64,000 bases of DNA from Affinundibacterium amnicola (GCF_014284275.1 NZ_JACOFU010000007.1:124001-188000); one strand, 5' to 3'. Counted from the first letter of the stretch, positions 17,813 to 27,233 are shown. Numbers and translations are program-made. Notes: generated by a model from the letters alone, not told the origin.

Positions 17813-19222
17813 ATGAAATTATTCAAACCAACAGTTGGCCCCATCGTTGGCTATACCACCGAGAACGAAGCAAGAATCTGGTTTCGCGGCGATCTCGAAT
17901 CAGATGGTGACACTTATCGACGTTGCTTTGGTGTCGTGCAATGGAACCAAAAAGGTAAACCTGGTTCTGAAAAGAAAATAAAGCTCACCAAGCTTTCGCC
18001 AAACTTTGACATGACTGGTGTTTTCCCCCTGACAGAACTAAAAGCAAACACCGAGTATGAATACAAAGCTGCTTGGTTCTCTGGCGATATGGAATTAGAA
18101 GCCGCTGAATCGATTTCTCAATTTGACTGGGATAAAGTTGATACTTGGACTTTAAAGACCTCCACTGCGCAAAAAACCTCGGCACGTTCATACATCGTCG
18201 GCTCGTGTCGATATTTACTAAGAGTCTTTGGACTTTCCATCTTTGATGATCGCGGTGACAAAGCATTTCGATCTATTTTGGCACAGCATCAAACAAACCC
18301 TGTTCACGGAATATTAATGGTCGGTGATCAAATTTATGCGGATGATTTGAATTTCCTAGCGCCAGACAAATCCTTAGAGAATTTTTTCAAGCGCTATCGT
18401 GTTGCCTTTACACAAGAACACATACAAAAATTGATGGCGCAAATTCCGACCTACATGATTTTGGACGATCATGAAATCGAAGACAATTGGCCAGCAAAGG
18501 CAGACTCCAAAGACATGACCACACTCTACCCAAGTGCGATTCATGCGTATCAAGTGTATCAATGCAGCCATAGCCCCGTATTTTCACTCGACAGTGATGG
18601 TTGGATTTCAGGTACACCGAAACACCTTTGGTATAACTTCTCTGATGGATGTGCTGATTGGTTTGTGATGGATGTTCGTACCGAACGCATATGGAGCGAG
18701 GATGCCAGCAAACGCCAAATGATCAAAAAACATCAAATGGACGCCCTCTTGAAATGGCTATCTGATGGTTCTGGCCGCGCAAAAATGATCGTCACTTCCG
18801 TACCTTTTATTCCCGACTTAGAAAGTGACTCTGATGACAAATGGGGCGCTTTCTTACCTGAACGTACAAAAATACTGAATTACATTTTTGAACAAAAAAT
18901 CCGCAAAGTCAGTTTCGTTTCAGGCGACGTACATTGCTCATTCACAGCGCAACTAACTTGCCCTGATGACCCAGAGTTTAAAGTGTTTACGATCATTTCC
19001 TCATCGTTCTTTTGGCCATATCCACACATGGAAGAAGGCGACTTTGTTTTAAAAGGTAAGCTAGCCAGTAACGAAAACCGCAATTATGTCGTCGGCAGTG
19101 CGTCGAAACTCTATTCGGACGACAACTTTGCAAGATTAGATATTGATAAAGATGGCATTACCGTGACTTACTTTGAGCGAAAAGGCGAAAAATTAGGTAG
19201 AGCGGTGAGACTAGCTTTCTAA
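17813..19222 (+). CDS. PhoD-like (alkaline phosphatase D family) metallophosphatase
   Basis: The 469-aa protein has an N-terminal Ig/fibronectin-like region (GPIVGYTTENEARIWFRG) and a metallophosphatase core. Metal-binding motifs are visible: GDQIY (Asp172), DDHE (218-221) and SGDVH (370-374). The family hydrolyses phosphomonoesters or diesters with Fe/Ca or related metals. Classic PhoD is Tat-exported, but no twin-arginine or Sec signal is seen here, so this form is probably cytoplasmic. Two unknown envelope genes follow in the same direction. Confidence 0.85.
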   Translation: MKLFKPTVGPIVGYTTENEARIWFRGDLESDGDTYRRCFGVVQWNQKGKPGSEKKIKLTKLSPNFDMTGVFPLTELKANTEYEYKAAWFSGDMELEAAESISQFDWDKVDTWTLKTSTAQKTSARSYIVGSCRYLLRVFGLSIFDDRGDKAFRSILAQHQTNPVHGILMVGDQIYADDLNFLAPDKSLENFFKRYRVAFTQEHIQKLMAQIPTYMILDDHEIEDNWPAKADSKDMTTLYPSAIHAYQVYQCSHSPVFSLDSDGWISGTPKHLWYNFSDGCADWFVMDVRTERIWSEDASKRQMIKKHQMDALLKWLSDGSGRAKMIVTSVPFIPDLESDSDDKWGAFLPERTKILNYIFEQKIRKVSFVSGDVHCSFTAQLTCPDDPEFKVFTIISSSFFWPYPHMEEGDFVLKGKLASNENRNYVVGSASKLYSDDNFARLDIDKDGITVTYFERKGEKLGRAVRLAF

Positions 19223-19305
19223 TCGAGTAAGGTAAGCATATCTCTCAGTGTTACAAGAGTTCATTTTTTTCACATTGGAATTCCAACGAATTTAGTGAGG
19301 AATAT

Positions 19306-20373
19306 ATGTTACAGATTTCAATTTTTATCGGGATGTTTTTCTTATGCGGATTAACGCACGGGCAATCTATGCCTACATCAAAATCAAAGATTCAAATGAC
19401 AGATGACCAAGTTTCTGCTCTAACTAAAAATGAAAAAAATTTGGCGTTAAAATCCTTTCGAATAAATAAGTCTCAATCAACGAATGAATTTTTGAAAACG
19501 CAAGGCTACAAAGACGATCAAGATAGTCTTGACGCCTTTTACAAGCTAAACCCTGAATTAACTGCATCAAAAACCTTAAAAGTCGATGAGCGCGTTCACT
19601 TACTGCTGCAAAATCAAAGCACGAACAATCTGGCAAACAAGACCAACCTAGGGGAAATCAAGCCTGGTGCAATTTTTGAAAATGATGTGATACGTGCGAA
19701 AACCGAGGTAGACAATATACAAAAAAATCTGAAATTGAACCTGCCCAATCAATCAAATTTGCAAACGCAACTAAAGCAAACCCAAACAATAGTAGAAGCA
19801 GCTGAACTATTAAGAGACAACGATTCAAACCTCTCCGGTATTGAAATAGCGCTGTCAAAATTCTATATAGACGATGCTTTACGAGAAACCCAAAATATCA
19901 GCAATTCTTCACATCCTGATCCAACTGCATTCATGCGAGCCAACGAAACGGCTCAAAATTTAAACGAAATAAATGCCAATATACGTGCACGAAGATCGCC
20001 GCATGATATACGCACACTAACCGTCAATCTTAGAGCATCAACTGCTGCTGCGATTCCAGAACCCATGTGGGTATATGTTTTACCTACAGCAGTTTTTGAT
20101 AGTCCGACCTTTTACACGCTAGATGAAATTAAGAGTTACTTGCGCACTTTTACATTTTCAAAGGCAACCTCGCCAGCGATTGGAGAAATCGCTAGAAAAG
20201 GAGTGACTTTATGGTTAGGGCCAATACACGCCTACGAAGAAATGGCCAATTTGGTGCAGAAACGGAAAATTGCCAAGTCTTACACATCAAATAGAATCAC
20301 GATGAGTTCCACTTCTGCCGCATTAGATTTAATTTGGCCAGATGATGTAAATGTGGTGACTCAACATGAGTAA
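19306..20373 (+). CDS. Secreted hypothetical protein with a LysM-like segment, 355 aa
   Basis: A signal peptide (about residues 1-20, ending THGQ) indicates export. Residues of about 50-100 follow a LysM/FimV-like pattern (a tough N-terminal strand, then FYKLNPEL, then VDERVHLLLQ), suggesting peptidoglycan contact; this is inference. The remainder is helical and Asn/Gln-rich. It overlaps the next gene by eight bases, so the two are co-translated. A GTGAGGA site precedes the ATG. I cannot assign a function. Confidence 0.65.
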   Translation: MLQISIFIGMFFLCGLTHGQSMPTSKSKIQMTDDQVSALTKNEKNLALKSFRINKSQSTNEFLKTQGYKDDQDSLDAFYKLNPELTASKTLKVDERVHLLLQNQSTNNLANKTNLGEIKPGAIFENDVIRAKTEVDNIQKNLKLNLPNQSNLQTQLKQTQTIVEAAELLRDNDSNLSGIEIALSKFYIDDALRETQNISNSSHPDPTAFMRANETAQNLNEINANIRARRSPHDIRTLTVNLRASTAAAIPEPMWVYVLPTAVFDSPTFYTLDEIKSYLRTFTFSKATSPAIGEIARKGVTLWLGPIHAYEEMANLVQKRKIAKSYTSNRITMSSTSAALDLIWPDDVNVVTQHE

Positions 20374-21001
20374 GAGCGCGCACTTCGCAGGCTTAACGGC
20401 CATTCTTGTAGGTGCTGCAGCCGTTGTTAGCACGGCATTTGGATTGGCCGACAATTTTTTGCTCAGTATTTTGCCGCCGATTGAAAGCGCGGTACACACC
20501 GTCAAGATCGTGTTTTTCGTCATGATCTGTTTGTTTCTATTTTTAACTGTCTTTATCCGAAAAAATTTACGCGTTACCACGCAAAAAAAGCTCGCAGTAT
20601 TAGCGCTATTGCTAACCATAAGTGCGTTGGTAAATTTTTTATTCTATCAATCGCATCTTAATACTTACCAATTTGAGTTTAACGACGTACGGCAAATTCG
20701 TGGTCGCTTCCATGAAGAAGGTATCAAACGTTTATCAATTGAGTCGTGCGCCGAAGATCTTTTAGAAAAAGCTAAACCGCTTGATGCGTGCCCGCGGCGA
20801 ACGCTAGAAGATTTCTTAGACGGATGGCCGAATATTGAAATAGTCAAAAAAAAGGAAGTACTTTGGACTGTTGAATCTGAAAAAGCAGTAGCACAAGAAC
20901 TGCAATTTTTTTACATCTCAATTGTGATGCTGTTTAGCTCCGCGTTATTTATTCTGGGGCTTATTTCATGGCGAGCAAGCAGACAAAAGACTTCTGATTA
21001 A
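20366..21001 (+). CDS. Integral membrane hypothetical protein, 211 aa
   Basis: Four hydrophobic segments are visible, at about residues 6-28, 45-64, 75-93 and 184-203. A soluble loop of about 85 residues lies between the third and fourth. The loop has two cysteines (ESCAED and DACPRR) that could form a disulfide if periplasmic. It starts inside the 3' end of the secreted-protein gene, so the products probably act together. No known family is recognised. Confidence 0.65.
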   Translation: MSKSAHFAGLTAILVGAAAVVSTAFGLADNFLLSILPPIESAVHTVKIVFFVMICLFLFLTVFIRKNLRVTTQKKLAVLALLLTISALVNFLFYQSHLNTYQFEFNDVRQIRGRFHEEGIKRLSIESCAEDLLEKAKPLDACPRRTLEDFLDGWPNIEIVKKKEVLWTVESEKAVAQELQFFYISIVMLFSSALFILGLISWRASRQKTSD

Positions 21002-21117
21002 ATGCCAGCTAACGCTGCGATGGTGATCTACTATGAACAGAAATCTAATCGCTATCGCAGCAACAAGCCTATAAAATATCAGACAGGTGCGAAGGATAGA
21101 TGTCACAGACAAAATCC

Positions 21118-21711
21118 TTAAAGCACCGCACCACCCAACACAGAGCGCGCCATATCAAACGCCAAACCATAATAAGGCCGCCCGTTAAATTCAAACTCAT
21201 CAATCACCGTCATCCCCAGCTTCTTCGTATGCGCGTGATAGGAATGCGGATTGAGACGATTAATGAAGGTCACGCCAATCGGATAACGCTCACACATCCC
21301 CAAACGCATAGTCTCAAACAAACGCGGGAACACCCCCTGCCCGCGATACGCCGCATCGATACACACAGGGCCATACTGAAAAGAATTCGCCTCCGTAATC
21401 GCCTGCCCCTCAAAATGTAAAGCAGGCAAACGCGCCAACATGAACGGAAAAATCGGCCACTGCGCAAAGAAAGCCCAAGTCCCCGCCAAAGCATAGCCGA
21501 TCACAGTTTCTGATTGATCATTTGCGGAAGCTTCAACCGCGACGAACACACCGCCATCCGCCATTAATACTTCAATCTGCGCGACAGTAAATGCGGTGGT
21601 GACGAAGCCGTTCTTTTGTTCTGCTTCGCTTAGGTTGCTTAATAGATTGCGGTTTTGCAGAGCAAGGATGCCGGGGATGTCTGTTGGTTTGGCTGGGCGG
21701 GTTTGGGGCAT
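21118..21711 (-). CDS. GNAT family N-acetyltransferase
   Basis: This 197-aa acetyltransferase carries the acetyl-CoA binding loop YRGQGVFPRLFETM, followed by INRLNPHSYHAHTKKLGM, a typical GNAT C-terminal half. GNAT enzymes move an acetyl group to an amine; the acceptor is unknown. The start at 21711 (MPQTRPAKPTD) matches the start of its decayed copy at 17470; an upstream extension to 21834 is not shared. The two copies are direct repeats about 4.2 kb apart. Confidence 0.85.
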   Translation of the reverse strand: MPQTRPAKPTDIPGILALQNRNLLSNLSEAEQKNGFVTTAFTVAQIEVLMADGGVFVAVEASANDQSETVIGYALAGTWAFFAQWPIFPFMLARLPALHFEGQAITEANSFQYGPVCIDAAYRGQGVFPRLFETMRLGMCERYPIGVTFINRLNPHSYHAHTKKLGMTVIDEFEFNGRPYYGLAFDMARSVLGGAVL

Positions 21712-21953
21712 TTTGTTTCTTTGGATTAAATTGCGACGAAATTTTACGTGTAACTTTACATGCCAAACCATACTTATTTCGTAACGATACGATGAATTTG
21801 GTAGACTCACATACAATTTCCATATGGCACTCAAATTGCTTTGTATTTCATGACTTAAAATTTCACAGCTGAAATGAAAAGTAAATCGAAAAAGATTTCC
21901 AATTTACTTCCAATAAGAAATTAAATCTAAGATTTAAATACAAAAGGACTCGA

Positions 21954-24107
21954 ATGAAAATTACATTCAACAAGCTTATGAAGAAAAACATTTTTTGTGA
22001 TGAGTTCAAAAATTTAACCCAAAATAATGAAATCGAATTTAACAAAAATAAAGTAGTAGTAATTTACGGTCCAAATGGAACTGGGAAAACCAGCTTAGCA
22101 AAAGTACTGGCAAGGGACTCAGATACAGAGTACAGCGTAAAAATAGATGCTAATACCATTGATCAAAGTGAGGCACCCTTTGCACATGTAATTTCAGATC
22201 AAAACGATAGGAACATAATTCAAGGCAGCACCGAAGATTTTATACTCGGTGACAATATACGTCGTGAATACGAATTAAAAAATAATATTAATCAAACGTT
22301 TCAACTACTTTTCGATTCAAAGTTATCGACATTGCTGAAAACTGAATTTGGAATATCGACTAAGAATTCTCTATTCGATTCACTATTTACAAACAGTGAT
22401 TTTTTTCAACAGATCTCAGATATCGCAAATAACAAATCAAAAGGGAAAACTATAGATCGCAAGAAATTCATAGAATTCTATAGAGGAAGGATTCTGGAGG
22501 AGATTACTTCACCCGAAACTGAGAAACTCAAATTCTTTATCGAGGATTACAAACTTAGAGAATCTGCTATCAGAGTTTTTTTAGACCAAATATTTAACCT
22601 GGATGACGATGAAAAAGCTATTCTAAAAATCGAACAAAATGAAGACGCCATCAAGATTCTCAATAAATTTCATTATCTTCAAGAATGTGTAGTGTGCGAT
22701 CATGAAATTGACTCTAATGCAACATTGAAAAAAAAGAAGGGTCAACAAGAAATGTTGGCTACTTCATTGAGTGAAAAAACCAACAAAGTTATTAATGGCA
22801 TCATCGCTAAGTTACCTCAAACAGATCCTTTCGGTATCACAGCAACCTTGCGATCCGCACTTCTTTCCGGTGATTCTGGTCCAATTGCGGAAACAAAAAA
22901 AAATATAGAAAAATGTATTGAAGCGTATCCAGTTTTAATACTAAATAGATTTATTGAAACAGTATTGGAATCAGGGGTCATTGCTTTATGGGACGAATAC
23001 CAGACTTTGACAAAAGAAAAACCGAAATTTGAAAACGAAGACGTTATTTTTATAGAACAATTCCTTAATGATTGTTTAGATAAAAAAATCACCTTAATCC
23101 GTGATCAAGATAACAACCTCCGATTACTTCTTGGAACTGACGAATTTCTAAATGCCGACAGAAAGAACCTATCTCTAAGCAATGGAGAGCAGAATTTTCT
23201 ATCTCTTGCATTCGAACTCTTAAAAGCCCAAAAAGTACCGCAAGAAATTATCGTACTTGATGACCCGATCTCTAGCTTTGACTCGATATATAAAAACAAA
23301 ATCGCATATGCAATTTTAAAACTTCTCAATGCAAAAAAAACGATAATTTTGACTCACAATACAGATCTAATAAAGTTACTAGAACATCAGATGCAAAAAT
23401 GTTTCAAGCTTTATTATCTGAACAATACGCAAAGTGAGGAAAATGGCTTTATTTTCGTCAACGAAAAAGAAACAGAAATCCTTTTGTATATACCCAAGTT
23501 TCTCGATCTGTTACGTGGGCCGATAAAAGCAGAAATTGTTGATGAACTCGCTTTCTTAGTTTCGATTACTCCGTTTCTTCGAGGATGTGCACAAGTTTTC
23601 AACATGCCTGAGGAAAAAAACAGTCTCACAAAAGTCATGCATGGTTACCAAACTGAAAAAGTAAATTTAAGTGATATTTATAGAAAAATTATTGGTGATG
23701 GTGTAATTGAAGGTAGTTATGAAGTATCTGCGGATGATATTACAAAACTCAATTGCGACAATCCAATCGCAATTAAGAAAGAAAACTATCCGTTACTTCA
23801 CAAAACACTTATTCACACTTTTACGTATTTATTCTTACGACTAAATACTGAAAAGAATTTGGTCTCGAAATTTGATGTGAATACCAAAAATTTCGATATG
23901 CTTTCTAACATAATTACGGCGGCGTTTCCTGGTAGCGATGAGGCTTCGGTAAAGAATCGAGTTTTCTTTTTATCGAGGAAAACATTACTAAATGAGTTTA
24001 ATCACTTCGAAATGGATATGAATATATTCCAACCCGCCATTGATATAACAAATCAAGCATTAACCAATGAAAAGAATCAAATCTTAGCCACTCTTGCAAC
24101 CCTTTAA
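21954..24107 (+). CDS. AAA_13-type ABC/SMC-like ATPase, candidate RloC/PrrC-like anticodon nuclease
   Basis: The 717-aa protein has Walker A GPNGTGKT (39-46), an ABC signature LSNGEQ (408-413), Walker B IIVLDD (432-437) and a switch His468 in LTHNTD. CVVC at 245-248, in the middle of the insertion between the two ATPase halves, could be a small zinc hook as in RloC. The C-terminal 240 residues contain R-x3-E (Arg629, Glu633) and a later His684 in NEFNHFE, reminiscent of the Arg-Glu-His set of PrrC/RloC tRNA-cutting domains. The gene is visibly richer in A+T than its neighbours and stands alone, suggesting transfer. The ATPase family call is firm; nuclease activity is inference. Confidence 0.75.
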   Translation: MKITFNKLMKKNIFCDEFKNLTQNNEIEFNKNKVVVIYGPNGTGKTSLAKVLARDSDTEYSVKIDANTIDQSEAPFAHVISDQNDRNIIQGSTEDFILGDNIRREYELKNNINQTFQLLFDSKLSTLLKTEFGISTKNSLFDSLFTNSDFFQQISDIANNKSKGKTIDRKKFIEFYRGRILEEITSPETEKLKFFIEDYKLRESAIRVFLDQIFNLDDDEKAILKIEQNEDAIKILNKFHYLQECVVCDHEIDSNATLKKKKGQQEMLATSLSEKTNKVINGIIAKLPQTDPFGITATLRSALLSGDSGPIAETKKNIEKCIEAYPVLILNRFIETVLESGVIALWDEYQTLTKEKPKFENEDVIFIEQFLNDCLDKKITLIRDQDNNLRLLLGTDEFLNADRKNLSLSNGEQNFLSLAFELLKAQKVPQEIIVLDDPISSFDSIYKNKIAYAILKLLNAKKTIILTHNTDLIKLLEHQMQKCFKLYYLNNTQSEENGFIFVNEKETEILLYIPKFLDLLRGPIKAEIVDELAFLVSITPFLRGCAQVFNMPEEKNSLTKVMHGYQTEKVNLSDIYRKIIGDGVIEGSYEVSADDITKLNCDNPIAIKKENYPLLHKTLIHTFTYLFLRLNTEKNLVSKFDVNTKNFDMLSNIITAAFPGSDEASVKNRVFFLSRKTLLNEFNHFEMDMNIFQPAIDITNQALTNEKNQILATLATL

Positions 24108-24209
24108 TGAAATAACAGAGTTTGTCCCAATTTATTGAAAAGATACCTCGTTACCCCACATTATTACATTAGCTGAAATTCCATAGCACCGAGTTCAACA
24201 AAAAAATAT

Positions 24210-24344
24210 TTGATAAATGATGAGAACCTAAAATTGGCCGCGAAGACCTACAATAAAACCAACGACCCAAAGGAACTAAAACAAAAATACCAACTCTCAC
24301 CAAGGCAGGCTAACCTTGTAATCAACCAAACTCCACTCCCATGA
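24210..24344 (+). CDS. Possible small or remnant gene overlapping the hydrolase start
   Basis: A frame from TTG at 24210 (open from about 24174) encodes a plausible protein tail of about 44 residues with LKLAAKTYNK and LSPRQANLVINQTPLP. It ends with a TGA that overlaps the hydrolase ATG as ATGA. No good ribosome site or ATG is present, so it may be the 3' remnant of a lost gene, or a coupled small protein. Confidence 0.3.
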   Translation: MINDENLKLAAKTYNKTNDPKELKQKYQLSPRQANLVINQTPLP

Positions 24345-25309
24345 TCAATAAAATCCTTCTAGCCGTTCTATTCACGATCGCCATCCCATTCAGCGAATCC
24401 AAAGCCCAAGATTCAAACGCTCAATCATCCCAAAACACTCCAGTAAAAATCGACAAAACCCTGACACCAGAAATCGGTGGTATCAAGCAGGTTGTGGAGA
24501 TCAAAACGGATGATGCGAGTAAGCCTGTTTTGCTGTTTCTGTCTGGCGGACCTGGTAGTTCTATGATCAATGGTGCGCCTGCTTTTACCTCTCTTTTGAA
24601 AAGCAGATTCACCATCGTGCAGTGGGATCAGCGTGATGCTGGTAAGACTTTGAAATTGAATCCTTCGCCTGTTCAGCCTTCCGTTGCGTTGATGGAGAAG
24701 GACACGTTGGAGGTCATCCAATTTATTCGAAAAGAATTGAAGCAAGAAAAGATCTATTTGTTGGGTAGCTCTTGGGGTAATGTTTTAGGCTTTTATATTG
24801 TAAAGAATCATCCTGAGTTATTGCATGGTTACTTTGCTTCTAATCCGGTGGTGAGTCAGCTCGCTAGTGAACAAGAATTGCTGGTGATTTTGAAAAATCA
24901 CTTCAAAGGCAATGAGGTCGCGACTAAGGAATTGGCGACGGTGAGTATGCCCTCTAAGGTGGATGAGGATATGTTTTACTTGAGAAAGTGGCTGTTTTTT
25001 AAAGAGGGTAAAGCGTTTGCGACTAGTGAGGGTTTTAAGACGGGTTTTCTGCAATGGTCAAAAACTTGGTCGCCGGTTTGGAACGAAGTAACGCGTATCG
25101 ATTTGCCTAAAACTTTGAAGTCAGTTGATTGCCCGATTTATTTTTTCGTAGGTAAGAACGATATTCAAACTTCGACAGCGATTACGGTGGATTATTTCAA
25201 GGCATTGAAAGCACCGAAGAAGGCCTTGTTTATGTTTGAAAACTCTGGGCATCAGATTCATCAGGATGAGGCTGAGAAGTTTCAAAATGTGATTATTGGG
25301 GTGTTGTAA
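24341..25309 (+). CDS. Secreted alpha/beta hydrolase (proline iminopeptidase-like, S33)
   Basis: A signal peptide of about 22 residues precedes an alpha/beta hydrolase fold. The oxyanion-hole motif GGPGSS (69-74) and nucleophile elbow GSSWG with Ser144 are typical of the S33 proline iminopeptidase group. The catalytic His is in SGHQIH near the end. Substrate specificity cannot be read. The gene lies at the end of the accessory stretch, before the repeat array. Confidence 0.85.
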   Translation: MINKILLAVLFTIAIPFSESKAQDSNAQSSQNTPVKIDKTLTPEIGGIKQVVEIKTDDASKPVLLFLSGGPGSSMINGAPAFTSLLKSRFTIVQWDQRDAGKTLKLNPSPVQPSVALMEKDTLEVIQFIRKELKQEKIYLLGSSWGNVLGFYIVKNHPELLHGYFASNPVVSQLASEQELLVILKNHFKGNEVATKELATVSMPSKVDEDMFYLRKWLFFKEGKAFATSEGFKTGFLQWSKTWSPVWNEVTRIDLPKTLKSVDCPIYFFVGKNDIQTSTAITVDYFKALKAPKKALFMFENSGHQIHQDEAEKFQNVIIGVL

Positions 25310-25367
25310 GGGATCGCTGAGAAGTAATGATTACTGGCGATACTTGATTGTGTAGGTATCTCAATTT

Positions 25368-25450
25368 GTAGGGCGGGTGCAAGCCGCGCTGTTCATAGCT
25401 TGAGCTGGGTTGCTCGACGTGTTGGCGGCGCGGGTCGCACCCGCCCTACT
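25368..25450. repeat. MITE-like inverted pair of GTAGGGCG elements
   Basis: GTAGGGCGGGTGCAAGCC at 25368 faces its imperfect complement ending GCACCCGCCCTAC near 25450. The second arm is also the start of the first 148-bp tandem unit. The architecture matches the element at 32409-32478. Confidence 0.6.
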
Positions 25451-25832
25451 TTTTTGCTCGTTGTTTGTGTGGCTTTATCACACTACAAAACCCATCCCCA
25501 TCCCTGCCTTCCCCTTGAAGGGGTAGGAGTTAAACACTGTTCTTAACTTGAGCTGGATTGCTCGACGTACTGGCGGCGCGGGTTGTACCCGCCCTACTTT
25601 TTTGCTCGTTGTTTGTGTGGCTTTGTCACACTACAAAACCCATCCCCATCCCCGCCTTCCCCTTGAAGGGGAAGGAGTTAAACACTGTTCTTAGCTTGAG
25701 CTGGGTTGCTCGACGTGTTGGCGGCGCGGGTTCTACCCGCCCTACTTTTTTGCTCGTTGTTTGTGTGGCTTTGTCACACTGCAAAACCCATCCCCATCCC
25801 TGCCTTCCCCTTGAAGGGGAAGGAGCTAAGAG
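25399..25832. repeat. Three-copy 148-bp tandem repeat
   Basis: Units start with CTTGAGCTGG at 25399, 25547 and 25695, an exact 148-base period. The third diverges after about 135 bases. Each unit contains a GCGGGT...ACCCGC palindrome, the invariant stretch CTTTTTTGCTCGTTG, and a CCTTCCCC-TTGA-AGGGG palindrome. Frames running through the array (25558-25938 plus, 25626-25883 minus) follow the repeat and are not genes. Confidence 0.9.
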
Positions 25833-25990
25833 CGTTGCACCAAAGGCGATGGCACTCGTCCACTTCACCCCAAATCCACCCATTTCGCCACATTTTGATG
25901 TCTGTACTCCAGCATTCTCTTTAGCATCACAGCATTAATCATTCACTTGATTTTCCCTGTCAACCTTCGCTTCGGTGCTAACAAAGGACA

Positions 25991-27115
25991 ATGATGAGCA
26001 ATATTATGCAAACCTCACGAACAGATTTTTTGGATCGCATTCGTGTGTTGTTGACTGCTTTGGTGATTCTTCACCATACCGCGATTATGTATGGTGCGGA
26101 TGGTGGATGGTATTTGCGGTATAAAGCTGACGGCATAGCTTCGAGTTTGTTGCTGACTTTGTTTTGTTCGGTCAATCAGGCCTTCTTTATGGGGATGTTT
26201 TTTCTGTTGGCAGGCTATTTCAGTACGCGCTCTTTTGAGAGTAAGGGTGCGCGGCAGTTTTTGACTGATCGCTTGTTGCGTTTGGGTGTGCCTGTGCTTG
26301 TGTTTGGATTTGTGCTTGGGCCTTTGACGAATGCGCTAGCAGAGACGCCCGCTGGTGAAACCGTGTGGTCGTTTTGGTGGCATCTGATGTCGCGCGTTGA
26401 TTTCAATATTGGCCCTTTGTGGTTTGCTTATGCCTTGTTGATTTTTTCCGTCGCGTATATGGCTTTGCGTTTGCTCTTGCCTAGATTGTCTTGGAATTTA
26501 TCGCCTGCGGTGCTCAATCATGCTTGGGTCGTGTTCTTTTTGGTGACGTGGGGCATTGCTGCATTTGCTTTGCGTTTGTGGGTGCCAACCGGACAAGAGC
26601 GCGGCTTATTGCAAATCGGTTTTTTTGCTTCTTACATCTTGTTATTCTTTTTCGGATGTGCGGCGGCACAAGCACGTTTGCTGGAAAACATTGATAAAAA
26701 ACTGGCCTTGCCTTGGGGCTGGATTAGTTTATTGACGATTCCTAGTTTGTTTGCGTATGCCATTTTGAGTGGAGCATTAAAGGGGGTACCGTTTCATGTC
26801 AATGGCGGTTGGACACTGCCTGCGTTTGCTTATGCGATGTGGGAACCGTTTGTGGCGTGCGGGATTATGTTGATGTTGTTGTGGCGCTTTCGTGTATCAA
26901 CACAGCCGTGGGCATTTTGGAAAAAACTGGCACCACTGTGTTACGCCGCGTTTATCGTACATGCGCCGGTGGTGGTTGGATTAGGCGTGCTGTCGCAGGC
27001 GTGGAAGGATTATTCAATCGCCATGTTTATCCTAGTTGGTTGCGCCAGTTTAATCATGAGTTTTGGTGTAGCGGCTTTACTGATTCAATTGCCGGGCGCA
27101 AAGAAGATCCTGTGA
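25991..27115 (+). CDS. Acyltransferase 3 family membrane protein
   Basis: The 374-aa protein has about ten membrane segments. It begins with the acyltransferase-3 signature region DFLDRIRVLLTALVILHHTA, whose conserved Arg and His belong to the active site. Members move acyl groups onto cell-surface or periplasmic glycans (for example OpgC/MdoC on glucans). Its acceptor is unknown. AAGGA precedes adjacent ATG codons at 25991 and 25994; either could be the start. It is monocistronic. Confidence 0.88.
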   Translation: MMSNIMQTSRTDFLDRIRVLLTALVILHHTAIMYGADGGWYLRYKADGIASSLLLTLFCSVNQAFFMGMFFLLAGYFSTRSFESKGARQFLTDRLLRLGVPVLVFGFVLGPLTNALAETPAGETVWSFWWHLMSRVDFNIGPLWFAYALLIFSVAYMALRLLLPRLSWNLSPAVLNHAWVVFFLVTWGIAAFALRLWVPTGQERGLLQIGFFASYILLFFFGCAAAQARLLENIDKKLALPWGWISLLTIPSLFAYAILSGALKGVPFHVNGGWTLPAFAYAMWEPFVACGIMLMLLWRFRVSTQPWAFWKKLAPLCYAAFIVHAPVVVGLGVLSQAWKDYSIAMFILVGCASLIMSFGVAALLIQLPGAKKIL

Positions 27116-27233
27116 TGAGTTTTCAGTAGATCCTATTTTTAGCTCAATTGCTAATTCGATTTCTTTGGCGATGCTTGAACTCTGACCACAGCGGGCATCG
27201 CGGAGAAACGATCAATAAGTACAGAATCAAGCA

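Noticed and set aside
25399..25832. CRISPR array
   Set aside because: Period of 148 with no short repeat/unique spacer alternation and no cas genes; it is a simple tandem repeat.
25558..25938. 126-codon plus-strand frame
   Set aside because: It is the 148-bp tandem repeat read through; the protein repeats the same peptide and has no ribosome site.
15900..26000. Prophage or integrative element
   Set aside because: Toxin-antitoxin, duplicated and A+T-rich genes are present, but I found no integrase, phage structural gene, tRNA or flanking attachment repeats.
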